This document shows positions 35,650 through 44,993 of a DNA stretch of 64,000 nt, one piece after another. The notes under the pieces are model-generated. The model was not told the DNA's origin, did no database searches, and worked only from the letters and a program-made list of their open reading frames with translations. Made by a program: the position numbers and the translations under genes. Source of the stretch: Rhodococcus sp. P1Y. Its GTDB lineage: Bacteria; Actinomycetota; Actinomycetes; Mycobacteriales; Mycobacteriaceae. The stretch is from contig NZ_CP032762.1 in the NCBI RefSeq assembly GCF_003641205.1, positions 4,603,501-4,667,500 on the forward strand, given 5' to 3'. Numbering within the stretch: position 1 is the first letter of the stretch; every line of letters starts with the position of its first letter.

Positions 35650-36435
35650 TCAGCAGGTAACGGCCGGGGTGTCGACGCCGGCCAGCGCATTCCGAACGAC
35701 CTGCTGCGCCACGGGGTCGTAGGAAATGCCCGTGTGTTCGACGACGTCAGCCGGGCACAGGTCCTGCAGCACCACGTTCCGGGCCCCCTCACCCCGAAGT
35801 AGGGACGCCTCCCACGGCACCACTTGGTCGTAGCGGGTGACGATAACGGTGTACTCCACCCCTGGGACGGTGTCGGTAGGCGAATTCAGTTGCGCCAGAG
35901 AGTCATCCGCGGGCGGACCTGGAACCGGATAGTTGGGCGGCGACAGCGCGACGATCTTGGACACGCGTTCGACCCCACCCAGAAAGCGGACGTAGTAGCG
36001 CGGAACCACACCGCCCTTGGAGTGACCGACTATCGCCACCTTCGACGCGCCAGTTGCCCCGAGAACATCGTCGACGAAGGTGGACAACTCGGCAGCACTG
36101 TCCGATATCGAACCGAGCCCGCCCACCGGGAGGCCCGCGGGTGCACCGTAATCGAGCGCGAAAACGCAGTAGCCCTCGCTGACCAACTGTGGCCCCAAAG
36201 ACGCCCAATTGTCGTAGGCGTTCTCGAGGAACCCATGCACCAGCACTACCGGTTCGGGATGCGCGTCACTGGGTTCACAGGCGAAGTTGTTCACCCCCGC
36301 CGGCGTGGCGCCCGGGTGCAGGACGGAATAGACCGCCGCTTCCGGGAACGAGGGCTGCGCCGAAGACACTGCTGGCGCAGCACAGGCCGCCGCTCCTACC
36401 AATCCCGCAATCACGGCCGTACGATTCACGACCAC
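35650..36435 (-). CDS. Secreted lipase/esterase, alpha/beta-hydrolase (lipase class 2)
   Basis: 261 residues with a Sec signal peptide (hydrophobic AVIAGLVGAAACAAPAVSSA, cleavage probably after SSA). The mature enzyme has the oxyanion strand VVLVHGFLENAYDNW, nucleophile Ser in VGHSKGGVVPRYYVR and a closing His in DVVEHTGISYDP. Acidic residues in VTRYDQVVPWEAS could complete the triad. The GHSKGG elbow replaces the commoner GHSQGG. Cysteines in the N- and C-terminal parts likely pair. It is read after rdgB with 7 bp between them. Substrate unknown; triacylglycerol lipase class 2 is the best family match. Confidence 0.88.
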   Translation of the reverse strand: MVVNRTAVIAGLVGAAACAAPAVSSAQPSFPEAAVYSVLHPGATPAGVNNFACEPSDAHPEPVVLVHGFLENAYDNWASLGPQLVSEGYCVFALDYGAPAGLPVGGLGSISDSAAELSTFVDDVLGATGASKVAIVGHSKGGVVPRYYVRFLGGVERVSKIVALSPPNYPVPGPPADDSLAQLNSPTDTVPGVEYTVIVTRYDQVVPWEASLLRGEGARNVVLQDLCPADVVEHTGISYDPVAQQVVRNALAGVDTPAVTC

Positions 36436-36442
36436 CAGTGTC

Positions 36443-37054
36443 CTACGACGTCAGCGCTTGCAACGCCGGAATCAACAATCTCAGTGCACGCCCGCGGTGC
36501 GACGCTGCGTCTTTCTCTTCCGGTGTCAGTTCGGCCGCCGAACGCCTGTCTCCTTCGGGCACGAAGACAGGGTCGTACCCGAACCCGTTCTCTCCCAACG
36601 GGCTACGAGCGATCACTCCCCGCCATTCACCACGCACGACGCTCTCGCCCCCGCCAGGGACAGCCAATGCGCAGGCGGACACGAATCCCGCTCCCCTACG
36701 CTCGTCCGGAACGTCGCCGAGTTGAGCAAGCAGGAGCGCGGTGTTGGCGTCGTCCTGACCGTGCACTCCCGACCACCGCGCCGACAGAACTCCCGGCATT
36801 GCGTTCAGCGCGTCCACCTCGAGCCCCGAGTCGTCTGCAACGCAGGCCAATCCCGTGGCGGCCGCCCCGTCGCGTGCCTTCGCCAGTGCGTTCTCTTCGA
36901 AAGTCGCCCCGGTCTCCGGCGCCTCCGGAAACTCGGGCACCTCGTCCAGACCGACCAGTTCGATACCGGATACACCCGCGGCGTCGAGAACGCGTCGTAA
37001 CTCCTTCAGCTTCTTGGCATTACGACTCGCGACGAGGAGCTTGACGTCAGCCAC
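36443..37054 (-). CDS. rdgB: XTP/dITP diphosphatase (RdgB/HAM1)
   Basis: 203 residues from GTG 37054, overlapping the rph stop by 8 bp. The family signature opens [19 protein letters not shown], then [43 protein letters not shown] with the metal-binding Asp pair, and [15 protein letters not shown]. The enzyme hydrolyses deaminated purine triphosphates to monophosphates, keeping them out of DNA and RNA. Corresponds to Rv1341, directly after rphA. Confidence 0.97.
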   Translation of the reverse strand: MADVKLLVASRNAKKLKELRRVLDAAGVSGIELVGLDEVPEFPEAPETGATFEENALAKARDGAAATGLACVADDSGLEVDALNAMPGVLSARWSGVHGQDDANTALLLAQLGDVPDERRGAGFVSACALAVPGGGESVVRGEWRGVIARSPLGENGFGYDPVFVPEGDRRSAAELTPEEKDAASHRGRALRLLIPALQALTS

Positions 37055-37835
37055 CGAACTTCTTCTTCGACGACTCGGCCGCAGCAGGCTCGGGCAGTAC
37101 ACCGGGATACGGTTCGGCCAGTGCTGCCTTCTGCACCTCGAACAACTGCTCGATGCCCGCGAGCGCGGAGTCGAGCAGCTTGTCCAGGGTGGAACGCGGG
37201 AACGTCGCGCCCTCGCCCGTTCCTTGGATTTCGACGAGGGTCCCGGTGTCGGTGGCGACGACGTTCATGTCGACCTCGGCGCGGGAGTCCTCCTCATAGG
37301 GAAGATCCAGTCGGACGCGGCCGTCGACCACTCCGACGCTGACTGCCGCTATCCCGCACGAGATCGGCTGCGGATCGGCCAGTCGGCCTGCAGCGCGCAG
37401 ATACGTGACGGCGTCGCACAGTGCAACGTAGGCGCCGGTCACTGCGGCGGTACGAGTTCCTCCGTCGGCCTGCAGCACGTCGCAGTCGAGAGCAATGGTG
37501 TTCTCGCCGATAGCGGCGAGATCGATGCACGCGCGAAGCGACCGACCGACCAGGCGAGAGATCTCCTGGGTCCGACCGCCGACTTTGCCCTTGACCGACT
37601 CTCGGCCGCTACGGGTATGCGTGGCGGCGGGCAGCATGGCGTACTCGGCTGTCAGCCAACCGAGGCCCGACCCCTTGCGCCAGCGCGGAACGCCTTCCTC
37701 GACGCTGGCCGTACACATGACCCGGGTGTTGCCGAACTCGACCAGTACCGAACCCGCCGGGTTGCTGGTGAATCCACGCGTGATCTTGATGGTGCGGAGT
37801 TCATCGTCCGCTCGTCCGTCTTCTCGTCTCGACAC
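37047..37835 (-). CDS. rph: Ribonuclease PH
   Basis: 262 residues from GTG 37835 with TAAGGTGAAA upstream. Signatures include [56 protein letters not shown] and [20 protein letters not shown]. Active-site acidic residues lie in [14 protein letters not shown]. It trims tRNA 3' ends by phosphorolysis, producing nucleoside diphosphates. The last residues, SSKKKFGG, form a basic tail. The upstream gene ends 20 bp before the start. Confidence 0.97.
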   Translation of the reverse strand: MSRREDGRADDELRTIKITRGFTSNPAGSVLVEFGNTRVMCTASVEEGVPRWRKGSGLGWLTAEYAMLPAATHTRSGRESVKGKVGGRTQEISRLVGRSLRACIDLAAIGENTIALDCDVLQADGGTRTAAVTGAYVALCDAVTYLRAAGRLADPQPISCGIAAVSVGVVDGRVRLDLPYEEDSRAEVDMNVVATDTGTLVEIQGTGEGATFPRSTLDKLLDSALAGIEQLFEVQKAALAEPYPGVLPEPAAAESSKKKFGG

Positions 37836-37855
37836 GGTTTCACCTTAGTGGCTGC

Positions 37856-38623
37856 CTACACCGTGAAGACATCCCCCGGGGACACAGCGTGGACCGGACC
37901 GCTGAACTCGGCCTTGGCTTCTGCGATGACGTCCTCGCGCGAAGTCCACGGCGGAATGTGCGTCAGCAACAGCTCCCCGACGCCTGCGTCGCGAGCGAGC
38001 TGTCCAGCCTCGGTTCCGGATAGATGTACACCCTTGGGACGATCGTCGCTGTGTGTCCAGGACGCCTCGGACAGCAACACGTCGGCGCCCTGGGCGATAT
38101 CGCGAACTGCTTGGCACATCCCGGTGTCGCCGGTATAGGAAAAAATCTTCCCGTCACCGGTGGTGAAGCGCATCCCGTACGACTCGGGTGGGTGATACAC
38201 CTGACGCGTCAACACCGACAGGCGACCGTGCTGAATGGTCCGACCGTCGGCCCATCGTCGAAGGTCGAGCGTGTCGGACATGTCATCGATCTGACCGCCG
38301 CATTCGGCCGAGGCGACCCCGAGACGAAACGCCGTGTCCTTGGGTCCGTAGACCAGCGCACGTCCCTCTGGCGGGTTCGGGTGGTAACGCCTCCACACGA
38401 GAAGACCCGGAACGTCGAGGCAATGATCGGCGTGCAGGTGGGACAGGAAGACGCTGACGTCGCCCGGATCCGCATAACGCTGCAGTGCACCCAGAATGCC
38501 CGGTCCGAAGTCCAGTACCACCGGTGAGGTATCGGGCTCGTCGAGCAGATACCCCGATGCGGGGGAATCAGGCCCGGACACGCTGCCCGAGCATCCCAGG
38601 ACGGTAATACGCATGGAAGTCAT
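37856..38623 (-). CDS. Metallo-beta-lactamase-fold phosphodiesterase (Rv1339-like)
   Basis: About 255 residues from ATG 38623; ATG 38614 (MRITVLGCSGS) is nearly as likely. The MBL metal motif is SHLHADHCLD, with further ligands in YTGDTGMCQAVRD and LTHIPPWTSRED. The N-terminal strand ITVLGCSGSVSGPDSPASGY and lid sequence match the family of Rv1339, reported as an atypical cyclic-AMP phosphodiesterase in M. tuberculosis. It lies directly upstream of rph, as Rv1339 does. If active on cAMP it would oppose the adenylate cyclase at 58730; this link is inferred. Confidence 0.9.
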   Translation of the reverse strand: MTSMRITVLGCSGSVSGPDSPASGYLLDEPDTSPVVLDFGPGILGALQRYADPGDVSVFLSHLHADHCLDVPGLLVWRRYHPNPPEGRALVYGPKDTAFRLGVASAECGGQIDDMSDTLDLRRWADGRTIQHGRLSVLTRQVYHPPESYGMRFTTGDGKIFSYTGDTGMCQAVRDIAQGADVLLSEASWTHSDDRPKGVHLSGTEAGQLARDAGVGELLLTHIPPWTSREDVIAEAKAEFSGPVHAVSPGDVFTV

Positions 38624-38701
38624 GCTGCCACGACATTGCCCGCCGCCGAAACGCATCGCGTGTTTTTGCGGCTGCAACCGACCGCGTCGCCCGTCACATC
38701 A

Positions 38702-39331
38702 CTACAGGGCAGGAGATCCGAGCGACTTCCGTCTACGAGCGTCCCTGGCGTCCGAGGACAGAGCCCATGCCGCGATCACGCCGCCGACCGCGCCGGACAG
38801 GTGCCCTTCCCACGAGATACCTGGAGTGCTGGGCAGCACTCCCCACAGCGCGCCCCCATACACGAGAAAGACCACGACACCGATAGCCAACTGACCGAGA
38901 TTGCGGGCGAATATCCCACGTGTGAGCAGGTAAGCGATGAAGCCGAAGATGAGGATCGACGCGCCGATGTGGTTGTAGATCCCGCCCCCGATCAACCAGG
39001 TTCCGATACCGCCCACCAGCCAGATGATGCCGGTGGCAGCGAGCCCTCGGCCGATTCCGGACAACAACACCAGAAACCCGAGAACCAGGACGGGGATCGT
39101 GTTCGCGATGAGGTGGGCCCAGTCGTCGTGCAGAACCGGCGCGAACAGGATTCCCCAGAGCCCGTCGACCGAGCGAGGGGTGATGCCCGCCTGTTCGACT
39201 CGGCTTCCGGACGCGACGTCGACGATTTCTATGACCCACAGCAGTAGAACGAATCCGCCGACGTACTTTGCAGCCGACTGCCACGTGGGTCGCTTCGGAT
39301 CCGGTGTGGGCAGGTACGGGTTCGCGGTCAT
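38702..39331 (-). CDS. Rhomboid-family intramembrane serine protease
   Basis: 209 residues from ATG 39331. Six hydrophobic helices are visible. The catalytic Ser is in NHIGASILIFGFIAYL and the catalytic His in SWEGHLSGAVGGVIAA, at the usual four-helix distance. HDDWAHLIANTIPVLVLGFL gives the conserved His-Asn helix. It cleaves membrane-spanning substrates, here unknown. The gene corresponds to Rv1337. In mycobacteria murI lies between it and the next gene, but here only 78 bp separate them. Confidence 0.95.
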   Translation of the reverse strand: MTANPYLPTPDPKRPTWQSAAKYVGGFVLLLWVIEIVDVASGSRVEQAGITPRSVDGLWGILFAPVLHDDWAHLIANTIPVLVLGFLVLLSGIGRGLAATGIIWLVGGIGTWLIGGGIYNHIGASILIFGFIAYLLTRGIFARNLGQLAIGVVVFLVYGGALWGVLPSTPGISWEGHLSGAVGGVIAAWALSSDARDARRRKSLGSPAL

Positions 39332-39386
39332 CGCGTCGACGCCTTTCGCTCGAGGTGCTGGCCGTCCTCCCCGAGGATACCGCCGG

Positions 39387-40460
39387 TCAGGACTCGAAGG
39401 CCGAAGAAAATATCTGGCGATAGGTGGGGATGCCTGCGACCGATGTCGCGTCGAGCAGTGCTCTGACGATCGCGCGTTCGACGACGTCGGCCGCCACCGC
39501 GGCAACGGCATCGAGGACGGGAAGATCCCGGGCGAATGCCCTCGGCAGGGACGTCTCGGTCACCACGGAACGCGTGCCCGTCGACAAGGCGAAGAGGGTG
39601 TCGCCGTCGAGCGGCGAGTGAGCGGGCCGGATCGCTCGCGCGAGTCCGTCGTGACCCGCGACCGCCAGCCGCTTGCACGACGCCGGCGACAGCTCGACGT
39701 CCGTCGCGACGACGCCGATGGTCGTATTGAGCGCCGTACCTTTTGGTTCGAGAGAGTTCGCGTTCCACAGTTCGTGCACGTCGGGTTTGCGCATGCCATA
39801 CGCCTGCGGCCCGTCCGAGCCGACGCCCCAGGGCAGGCCGGTGCGTGCGTCGAACACCGCTCCGACGGGGTTGGTGACGATCAGTGCGCCGACGGTGATG
39901 CCGTCTGCCGGGCCACCGGAGATGACGGTGCTTGCCGTTCCGACCCCGCCCTTGAGGACACCAGCACGTGCGCCGACGCCTGCGCCGACGGATCCCGTCT
40001 CGAAATCTGCCGCTGCCGCTGCCGCCGCTCGATAACCGAATTCGGCTGTCGGACGTATTCCCCAGTCGCCGACGGGCAGATCGAAGATGACGGCACCCGG
40101 CACGATCGGCACCACCTCATCGGGACTGCCCATGACTATCCCGTGACCGTGCTCCTCCAGCCATCGCATCACTCCGTCGGCGGCGGCGAGTCCGTAGGCG
40201 CTGCCGCCACTGAGCAGAATTGCGTTGACCTGCTGGACCGAGTTGCTCGGGTCGAGCAGGTCGGTCTCTCGTGTACCCGGTCCCCCGCCTCGCACGTCCA
40301 CCGCAGCAACTGCTCCGCCCACAGTCCTGACGACCGTGCAGCCGGTAGCCGCCCCCGAGCCCATCTCGGCATCCGGGTCGAGCTGGTGGTGATGTCCGAC
40401 CAGCAACCCGCTGACGTCGGTCAATGAGTCCCGCGAACCATGCAACCGAACACCGGGCAC
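39387..40460 (-). CDS. P1-family peptidase (DmpA-like, Rv1333 type)
   Basis: 357 residues from GTG 40460, seven bases after AGGAG. The fold is that of self-cleaving aminopeptidases such as DmpA: SLTDVSGLLVGHHHQLDPDA at the start, TGCTVV, LSGGSAYGLAAADGVMRWLE, and the predicted autoprocessing nucleophile in ALNTTIGVVATDVELSPASC, where Thr becomes the new N-terminus of the beta chain. Substrate unknown. In M. tuberculosis mec, cysO and cysM separate this gene from the rhomboid gene; here the two are 55 bp apart. Confidence 0.93.
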   Translation of the reverse strand: MPGVRLHGSRDSLTDVSGLLVGHHHQLDPDAEMGSGAATGCTVVRTVGGAVAAVDVRGGGPGTRETDLLDPSNSVQQVNAILLSGGSAYGLAAADGVMRWLEEHGHGIVMGSPDEVVPIVPGAVIFDLPVGDWGIRPTAEFGYRAAAAAAADFETGSVGAGVGARAGVLKGGVGTASTVISGGPADGITVGALIVTNPVGAVFDARTGLPWGVGSDGPQAYGMRKPDVHELWNANSLEPKGTALNTTIGVVATDVELSPASCKRLAVAGHDGLARAIRPAHSPLDGDTLFALSTGTRSVVTETSLPRAFARDLPVLDAVAAVAADVVERAIVRALLDATSVAGIPTYRQIFSSAFES

Positions 40461-40470
40461 AGGCGAGCTC

Positions 40471-41037
40471 CTAGGGCGTGAGAACCTGCACGAGGGAATC
40501 CTGCATCCAGGTGAGCCAGTGGTACACATCGAGGTGAGGGGCACGCGGATCGCCCTCGTCGAGAACCTCTGGGGTGTCGGCGTCGATGCCCAGCGTGGTT
40601 CCGAGCGCCAATCGTACGTCGTTGAGGCCGGTCAGCCAGGCGTCGGCCTGCTCGGGTGTCAAACCGATCTTGCCGCCGTCGGCGGGAAGGGTATCGAGGA
40701 TGACACGGCTGGCTGCAAGCTTGTCGTCGATGATCGCCGGCTCGTGCAACCCACGGAGTGCGCCGTTGAGATCGGCGGTGTCGGCGTCGTCCGTCTGCTC
40801 GATCCGGTGGAAGTCCGGCAGCAATCTGGCGAGCGCTGCGTCTTCGGGGGGTGAGCTGTGGCCGGTGCGAAGACCCGTCATGGCCGCGAGTTCGTCGGCG
40901 GGTGCATCCGCCGCGCGATCACCGAGCAGACCGACGACCGAACCCACGAGGGATCTCAGCACCGTCGCCTCACGCGCATCCATCTCCGAACGGATCTTTA
41001 CTCCGCTGAGCGTGTTCTTCCTGCTCCAGGTCCGCAC
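40471..41037 (-). CDS. DUF2017 protein (Rv1332-like)
   Basis: About 188 residues from GTG 41037, chosen for AAGGAAG upstream and because the family begins just before VRTWSRKN. It reads DAREATVLRSLVGSVVGLLG, later LHEPAIIDDKLAASRVILDT and the C-terminal DVYHWLTWMQDSLVQVL typical of DUF2017. It is helical, has no catalytic motif, and sits between clpS and the P1 peptidase as in mycobacteria. A link to ClpS-dependent proteolysis is inferred from synteny only. Confidence 0.9.
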   Translation of the reverse strand: MRTWSRKNTLSGVKIRSEMDAREATVLRSLVGSVVGLLGDRAADAPADELAAMTGLRTGHSSPPEDAALARLLPDFHRIEQTDDADTADLNGALRGLHEPAIIDDKLAASRVILDTLPADGGKIGLTPEQADAWLTGLNDVRLALGTTLGIDADTPEVLDEGDPRAPHLDVYHWLTWMQDSLVQVLTP

Positions 41038-41066
41038 AGATCGATCTTCCTTCGCACTAGGGAACG

Positions 41067-41417
41067 CTATGTGTCCTGCTGCATGGTCGCCCACAGTCCG
41101 GCTGCATGAAGCCTGCGGACATCGTTCTCCATCTTGTCCCGGTCACCGCTGGACACGACTGCCTTGCCTTCCGAGTGCACCTGCATCATCAGCTCGGTCG
41201 CCTTCGCCTTGCTGTATCCGAAGAGTTTCTGGAAGACGTAGGTCACGTAGTGCATCAGGTTGACCGGATCGTCCCAGACGATGGTCACCCACGGAGCATC
41301 CTGCGCCTCGTCCGTCGCTTCCACCACGGTTTCGGCTGGCACTGCCTGCGGGGAGGCGGCCAACCTCGGCGCCTCGGCGACCCAGCCTGCGATCTCGTCA
41401 GCCGTCGATGAAGCCAT
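41067..41417 (-). CDS. clpS: ATP-dependent Clp protease adaptor ClpS
   Basis: 116 residues from ATG 41417. After a variable N-terminus the core is [40 protein letters not shown] and [19 protein letters not shown]. The DDPVNxM motif forms the N-degron pocket. ClpS delivers N-end-rule substrates to the Clp unfoldase. It begins a leftward operon that probably reaches the lipase gene at 35650, and diverges from pncB across 67 bp. Confidence 0.95.
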   Translation of the reverse strand: MASSTADEIAGWVAEAPRLAASPQAVPAETVVEATDEAQDAPWVTIVWDDPVNLMHYVTYVFQKLFGYSKAKATELMMQVHSEGKAVVSSGDRDKMENDVRRLHAAGLWATMQQDT

Positions 41418-41484
41418 GGGAACAGCGTACGACGAGCGGGGGAACCTGCACACCGTCGCCCCCGCGCCTCGTAGTGTTGGTCAT

Positions 41485-42819
41485 GTGCCTACCGCATCGA
41501 CAGCCGGCCCGGACATATCGGACAACGCTCCCAGTGCCGCGCTCTTCACCGACCAGTACGAATACACGATGCTCTCGGCTGCTCTCGCCGATGGATCGGC
41601 GCACAAGCCCTGCAGTTTCGAGGTGTTCGCCCGCAGGCTTCCCGCCGGTAGGCGATACGGCGTCGTTGCAGGCACCGCGCGCTTCCTGGAGGCTCTCACC
41701 CGATTTCGGTTCGGACAGGACGAGCTCGACGTAGTCGCGAAATTCCTCGACGCACCGACCGTGGAGTGGCTCGCGAACTACCGCTTCACCGGCGACATCG
41801 ACGGCTACCGCGAGGGCGATCTCTACTTCCCCGGCTCACCGGTGCTCTCGGTCCGCGGCTCCTTCGCCGAGTGTGTCGTCCTCGAGACCCTTGCACTGTC
41901 GATCCTCAACCACGACAGCGCGATCGCATCGGCTGCTGCCCGCATGTCGGACGCTGCCCGCTCGCGACCGATCATCGAGATGGGCTCGCGCCGCACACAC
42001 GAAGAAGCTGCGGTCGCCTCGTCACGGGCGGCATACATCGCAGGGTTCTCGGCGACGTCGAACCTCGAAGCGGTCCGACGTCACGGAGTTCCAGGCGCGG
42101 GTACCTCGGCCCACGCGTTCACCTTGCTCTACACCGGCGCGGACGGACCCGACGAGAAGGCTGCGTTCGCCGCACAGGTCCGCGCGCTCGGCGTTTCCAC
42201 CACGTTGCTCGTCGACACCTACGACATCACACAGGGTGTCGCCAACGCGGTCGAGGTTGCAGGCCCCGAGCTCGGCGGCGTGCGGATCGACTCGGGAGAC
42301 CTCGGGGTCCTCGCGCGCCAGGTTCGCCAGCAACTCGACGACCTCGGCGCGAAGAACACGAAAATCGTCGTTTCCGGCGACCTCGACGAATACGCGATCG
42401 CCGCACTCCGCGCCGAGCCGGTGGACTCGTACGGCGTCGGGACGTCGCTGGTGACCGGGTCGGGAGCACCGACTGCCGGCATGGTCTACAAGGTCGTGAC
42501 CGTCGACGGGCGCCCGGTGGCCAAGCGCAGCAGCCACAAGGAATCGCGTGGTGGTGCCAAAGCGGCGCTCCGCACCACTCGGAGCACCGGAACCGCCGTC
42601 GAGGAAATCGTGTACCCGTTCGGCAGCACGCCGGAGATCGAAAGCGGACTGACGGCCACCGATCTCAGCGTTCCGCTCGTGCGCGGCGGCGAACAGGTCG
42701 ACGGGTTGCCGAGCCTGCAGGACTCGCGCGCACTGTTGGCCAGCAGGTTGATATCACTGCCGTGGGAGGGCCTGAAGTTGTCCCAGGGGGAGCCTGCAAT
42801 TCCCACGCGCTTCCTCTGA
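41485..42819 (+). CDS. pncB: Nicotinate phosphoribosyltransferase
   Basis: 444 residues from GTG 41485. Family signatures are ALFTDQYEYTMLSAALADGS, ARRLPAGRRYGVVAGTARFL, the phosphohistidine region IIEMGSRRTHEEAAVASSRA, VDTYDITQGVANAVE and GGVRIDSGDLGVLARQVRQQ. It makes nicotinate mononucleotide from nicotinate, PRPP and ATP in NAD salvage. It corresponds to pncB1 (Rv1330c) beside clpS and dinG. The gene ends before a strong hairpin. Confidence 0.96.
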   Translation: MPTASTAGPDISDNAPSAALFTDQYEYTMLSAALADGSAHKPCSFEVFARRLPAGRRYGVVAGTARFLEALTRFRFGQDELDVVAKFLDAPTVEWLANYRFTGDIDGYREGDLYFPGSPVLSVRGSFAECVVLETLALSILNHDSAIASAAARMSDAARSRPIIEMGSRRTHEEAAVASSRAAYIAGFSATSNLEAVRRHGVPGAGTSAHAFTLLYTGADGPDEKAAFAAQVRALGVSTTLLVDTYDITQGVANAVEVAGPELGGVRIDSGDLGVLARQVRQQLDDLGAKNTKIVVSGDLDEYAIAALRAEPVDSYGVGTSLVTGSGAPTAGMVYKVVTVDGRPVAKRSSHKESRGGAKAALRTTRSTGTAVEEIVYPFGSTPEIESGLTATDLSVPLVRGGEQVDGLPSLQDSRALLASRLISLPWEGLKLSQGEPAIPTRFL

Positions 42820-42832
42820 CTCTTCGGGCTCC

Positions 42833-42889
42833 GCGCCAGTGGCGCGGACAAGTGCCACATGGGGCACTTGTCCGTGCCACTCGCGGCGC
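42833..42889. terminator. Long hairpin between pncB and dinG
   Basis: CGGACAAGTGCC (42845-42856) and GGCACTTGTCCG (42863-42874) pair perfectly over 12 bp, extended by AGTGGC/GCCACT and an outer GC clamp. No U-tract follows, as is common for actinobacterial terminators, so it may end pncB transcription or insulate dinG. Confidence 0.6.
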
Positions 42890-42944
42890 CGCCTCCCCGG
42901 TGTCGGTGGAACAGTTCGTCGGTGATCCGCAGTAGTCTTCTTCG

Positions 42945-44993
42945 GTGCCGAAGACCGAACTGCCCACCGTGCCTGCTTTGCTGAAGGCCGCGGTGCACGC
43001 TCTCGGCGGTAAGGAGCGCAGCAACCAGCTGACGATGGCGTCGGCGGTAGCGCATTCGATCGATACCGGCGAGCACTTGGCGGTACAGGCAGGCACCGGC
43101 ACCGGAAAGTCGCTCGCGTACCTGGTGCCGAGCATCCGGCATGCCGTCGAATCCGGCCGCACCGTAGTGGTGTCCACGGCGACCATCGCGCTGCAGCGCC
43201 AGCTCGTCGATCGCGACCTCCCGCGTCTGGCCGACGCATTGACCGAGGCAATCGGGCGGAGGCCGAAGTTCGCGATACTCAAGGGCCGGAACAACTACCT
43301 GTGCATGAACAAGATCCACTCCGGGGCATCCGAGGAGGCTCCCGAAGCCGAACTGTTCGACGCCTTCGCTGTATCGCGGCTCGGCCGCGAGGTCGTGCGG
43401 CTGACCAAGTGGTCGTCCGAGACCGAAACCGGTGACCGCGACGACGTCGTCCCCGGTGTCAGCGATCAGGCATGGCGCCAGGTCAGCGTCACCGCGCGTG
43501 AATGCCTCGGCAAAGCCCGGTGCCCGGTCGGCGAGGACTGCTTCGCCGAACGAGCGAAAACCGAAGCGGCTCAGGTCGATGTCGTAGTAACCAATCACGC
43601 GCTTCTGGCGATCGATGCGATCACCGGGATCCAGATTCTTCCCGAGCACGATGTGGTCGTCATCGACGAAGCCCACGAGCTCGTCGACCGAGTCACGGGC
43701 GTCGCCACCTCCGAGTTGTCCGCGGCGACGGTCACCGCGGCAGCGCGCCGCTGCGCCAAACTGATCGAAGAAGAGATCATCGACTCTCTCGACGGTGCGG
43801 CCGAGAACTGGGGATCAGTCCTCGACGACATGCCTGCCGGACGCTGGGCCGCGCTGCCCGACGACGTTGCTCCCGCACTCGCATCCATCCGCGATTCTGC
43901 TTGGGCGGTGCGTACGGCGATCGGACCGATGCCGAAGGGAGCGGCAGCCGCCGACCCCGAGGCCGCAGCCGCGCGCAATGCAGCCCTCGTCGCAGTCGAC
44001 GAGGTGCACGACAGTGCAGTCCGAGTCCTCGAGGCCTTCGACGAACCGGACCCGGCCAAACGCAAAGACGTCGTATGGCACGCAGTCGACGACTTCCGCG
44101 GCTCGGTCAAACGGACGGTACGCATGGCACCGCTGTCGGTGGGCGGTCTGCTGAGGTCCAGGCTGTTCGCCGAGTCGACTGTGGTCCTGACGTCCGCGAC
44201 GCTCACCGTGGGCGGATCGTTCGATGGACTGGCCGTCAACTGGGGGCTACCGGCCGAGAACTCCGGCCGAAGTGAGACGACGATGGCTTCCGGCGTCGAA
44301 CCGCCCTCGGACACGGCGTCGATAAGATGGAATTCGCTCGATGTCGGATCGCCCTTCGACCACGCGAAAGCGGGCATCCTCTACGTCGCGAAGCACCTTC
44401 CGTCCCCAGGCCGCGACGGTTTGTCCCCGCTGTACCTCGACGAGATCGAGAAACTGGTCTCGGCCGCGGGTGGACGTACGCTCGGACTGTTCTCGTCGAT
44501 GCGTGCAGCCAAAGCAGCTGCCGAGGAGATGCGTGAGCGGCTCGACACTCCCATTCTGTGCCAGGGCGACGATGCTACCGGGGCGTTGGTCGACAAGTTC
44601 GCTGCCGACGAACCGACCTCTCTTTTCGGGACTTTGTCACTCTGGCAGGGAGTGGATGTCCCCGGTCCGTCGCTCAGTCTCGTCATCCTCGACCGCATTC
44701 CGTTTCCGCGTCCGGACGACCCGCTACTCGTCGCTCGGCAGCAGGCAGTGCAGTCGCGCGGCGGCAACGGATTCCTGTCCGTCGCAGCCAATCACGCTGC
44801 ACTTCTTCTGGCGCAGGGCGTCGGTCGCCTGTTGCGAAGCGTCGACGATCGGGGCGTCGTCGCCATGCTCGACTCGCGGCTGGCGACGGCCCGATACGGC
44901 GGCTATCTCCGGGCGTCGTTGCCTCCGTTCTGGGAGACATCCGACCCCGAAGTAGTACGAAAAGCCCTCACGCGCCTGGCCGGAAAGCCCTAG
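42945..44993 (+). CDS. dinG: ATP-dependent helicase DinG (XPD-like, iron-sulphur)
   Basis: 682 residues from GTG 42945. Helicase motifs in order: Walker A VQAGTGTGKSLAYLVPSI, Ia VVVSTATIALQRQ, DEAH in VVVIDEAHELVDRV, then VVLTSATLTVGGSF, FSSMRAAKAAAEEM, GTLSLWQGVDVPGPSLSLVI and the arginine-finger motif ALLLAQGVGRLLRS. Four cysteines fit an iron-sulphur cluster: NNYLCMNK, ECLGKARCPVGEDCF. DinG-type enzymes unwind DNA 5' to 3' and resolve R-loops or quadruplexes. The 3' end overlaps the convergent glgP gene by 4 bp. Corresponds to Rv1329c. Confidence 0.95.
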   Translation: MPKTELPTVPALLKAAVHALGGKERSNQLTMASAVAHSIDTGEHLAVQAGTGTGKSLAYLVPSIRHAVESGRTVVVSTATIALQRQLVDRDLPRLADALTEAIGRRPKFAILKGRNNYLCMNKIHSGASEEAPEAELFDAFAVSRLGREVVRLTKWSSETETGDRDDVVPGVSDQAWRQVSVTARECLGKARCPVGEDCFAERAKTEAAQVDVVVTNHALLAIDAITGIQILPEHDVVVIDEAHELVDRVTGVATSELSAATVTAAARRCAKLIEEEIIDSLDGAAENWGSVLDDMPAGRWAALPDDVAPALASIRDSAWAVRTAIGPMPKGAAAADPEAAAARNAALVAVDEVHDSAVRVLEAFDEPDPAKRKDVVWHAVDDFRGSVKRTVRMAPLSVGGLLRSRLFAESTVVLTSATLTVGGSFDGLAVNWGLPAENSGRSETTMASGVEPPSDTASIRWNSLDVGSPFDHAKAGILYVAKHLPSPGRDGLSPLYLDEIEKLVSAAGGRTLGLFSSMRAAKAAAEEMRERLDTPILCQGDDATGALVDKFAADEPTSLFGTLSLWQGVDVPGPSLSLVILDRIPFPRPDDPLLVARQQAVQSRGGNGFLSVAANHAALLLAQGVGRLLRSVDDRGVVAMLDSRLATARYGGYLRASLPPFWETSDPEVVRKALTRLAGKP

